A DNA stretch of 64,000 nt from Gottschalkia purinilytica (lineage in GTDB: Bacteria > Bacillota > Clostridia > Tissierellales > Gottschalkiaceae): assembly GCF_001190785.1 (NCBI RefSeq), contig NZ_LGSS01000001.1, positions 124,001-188,000 on the forward strand, given 5' to 3'. Shown here in pieces: positions 63,025 to 64,000 of the stretch. The notes under the pieces are model-generated. The model was not told the origin of the DNA. It saw only the letters and a program-made list of their open reading frames with translations, and made no database searches. How positions within the stretch are numbered: the first letter of the stretch is position 1; every line of letters begins with the position of its first letter. Both the position numbers and the translations under genes were made by a program.

Positions 63025-64000
63025 TTAATTTTTATTACTGGCAGTTATAGATCTTCTTTTAAAGGCTGGAATTATATACTTATATATAATGTATCCTGGA
63101 TCTTTATTCTCCTTTATATTATTGCTTTCACAAGTGAATACCACTACCAATTCATTATTTGGATCACACATTATATAATGTCCTCCATATCCTAATGCAA
63201 AGAATAAATTAGAATCTTTTCTCTCCTTAGTCCACCAATGATATCCATAGTTCCCTATTCCATCTACCTTAACTTGTGATTTAGTAGATTCTTTAATCCA
63301 ATCTTGAGATATAACTTGTTTATCCTTCCACTTTCCATCATTTAGATACAGTAGTCCCAACCTTGCCATATCTCTTGACTTTAGCATAAGTCCAAATCCA
63401 CCTATATTTATTCCTTGAGGATCTTTACTCCATTGTTCTTTATTAGTCCATTGTATACTTCTTAAGCTATAAGTCTTATTTATTTTATTCACAGTATTTA
63501 TCTCATCTATTCCTATTTCTCTGAATAAATATTTGTTAGCAAACTCTTCTGTTTTCATCCCACTAGCGATAGTAATAATATTAGACAGTATATGAGAAAC
63601 TCCACTATTATATTGAAATACACCTATTTTTTCTTTATCAATAGGTACATTTAAAATAAATTCTATCCAGTTATTACTTTCATACATATTTTCAAGTAAA
63701 GGTTCATTTATATTATGACTTCCCCACTCAAATCCAGCAGTCATAGTAAGCAAATGTCGTATAGTTAAACTCTCATCTATATTATGTCTTGGGAAATAAT
63801 CTATAATCCTCTCATTAATACCTTTTATAAATCCTTTGTCTATAACTATTCCTATTAAAGAAGATATTATACTCTTAGTTACAGAGTTTATAATATTTAA
63901 AGTATCTTTGTTACACCCATTGTAATAATCCTCTATTATTAAATATCCATCTTTTATTAATAAAAAGCTATTTATATTTTCTAGTTTCTTAACTTCATCC
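63025..64000 (-). CDS. Serine hydrolase of the beta-lactamase / PBP4* class C fold (partial, 5' end outside window)
   Basis: The frame is open from the right edge to 63025, giving about 325 C-terminal residues. The nucleophile motif SVTKS (S-x-x-K) lies in the part nearest the edge, then LTIRHLLTMTAG, a YNSGVSHIL tyrosine motif (Y-x-N-like), GFGLMLKSRDMARLGLLYLN and the GYGGHYI segment at the third motif position. The family includes D,D-peptidases, esterases and class C beta-lactamases; function is open. An internal TTG could be read as a start at 63753, but the catalytic SxxK lies upstream of it, so the real gene begins beyond the window. Confidence 0.82.
   Translation of the reverse strand, partial: DEVKKLENINSFLLIKDGYLIIEDYYNGCNKDTLNIINSVTKSIISSLIGIVIDKGFIKGINERIIDYFPRHNIDESLTIRHLLTMTAGFEWGSHNINEPLLENMYESNNWIEFILNVPIDKEKIGVFQYNSGVSHILSNIITIASGMKTEEFANKYLFREIGIDEINTVNKINKTYSLRSIQWTNKEQWSKDPQGINIGGFGLMLKSRDMARLGLLYLNDGKWKDKQVISQDWIKESTKSQVKVDGIGNYGYHWWTKERKDSNLFFALGYGGHYIMCDPNNELVVVFTCESNNIKENKDPGYIIYKYIIPAFKRRSITASNKN

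Noticed and set aside
1-64000. Prophage, IS, defence island or CRISPR array
   Set aside because: No transposase, integrase, phage structural, defence or repeat-spacer sequence is seen; the region is core metabolism.

Overview
The window is chromosomal DNA from a low-GC, anaerobic Gram-positive bacterium of the class Clostridia. This rests on the AT-rich intergenic DNA, AGGAGG ribosome sites, three T-box leaders, S-box, L-box and purine riboswitches, a Re-type citrate synthase and a clostridial-type pyruvate carboxylase. A Peptostreptococcaceae-like genus is my best guess, but the sequence seen here does not prove it. I see no prophage, IS element, CRISPR array, rRNA or tRNA.

Layout. Positions 1-4359 hold housekeeping genes (a cut SAM methyltransferase, cca, a chemotaxis receptor, a Nudix hydrolase). 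Positions 4585-14829 hold branched-chain amino acid genes: ilvC-ilvD-ilvB leftward under an Ile T-box, and cimA-leuC-leuD-leuB rightward under a second Ile T-box. Positions 14895-16149 are an arsR-arsM arsenic operon whose methyltransferase has an in-frame UGA at a catalytic cysteine position. Positions 16176-20061 hold a DUF2207 membrane protein, a 3-methyladenine glycosylase and metA under a SAM-I riboswitch. Positions 20091-27976 are a complete-looking leftward aromatic operon (aroF-tyrA-aroB-aroA-aroC-pheA-aroK-aroQ, no aroE), preceded by a previously unflagged leader peptide packed with Phe and Tyr codons and then a terminator. Positions 28258-32692 hold ilvB-ilvN leftward and leuA rightward (Leu T-box) from divergent promoters. 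Positions 32730-44648 are mixed: cell wall enzymes, DegV, YibE/F, orphan pdxS, a small alarmone synthetase, xpt with a guanine riboswitch, an orphan pair of complex I antiporter-like subunits and a 30-residue membrane peptide. Positions 44659-53813 hold proB-proA-pyc and Re-citrate synthase-aconitase. Positions 54131-62996 hold lysine biosynthesis: an M20 deacylase, then a lysine riboswitch and lysA-lysC-dapF-asd-dapA-dapB-dapH. A cut serine hydrolase closes the window.

Together the genes make most of the carbon skeletons for Ile, Val, Leu, Phe, Tyr, Lys, Met and Pro. Isoleucine is made from pyruvate through citramalate. Oxaloacetate from pyruvate carboxylase enters the oxidative branch (Re-citrate synthase, aconitase) towards glutamate and proline. 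Almost every operon has its own RNA switch: T-box (Ile, Ile, Leu), S-box (Met), L-box (Lys), purine box, and apparently classical ribosome-mediated attenuation for the aromatic operon.

The two observations most worth following are the candidate selenocysteine arsenic methyltransferase (UGA at 15066-15068 with a SECIS-like hairpin directly after it) and the aromatic leader-peptide attenuator (27613-27853).
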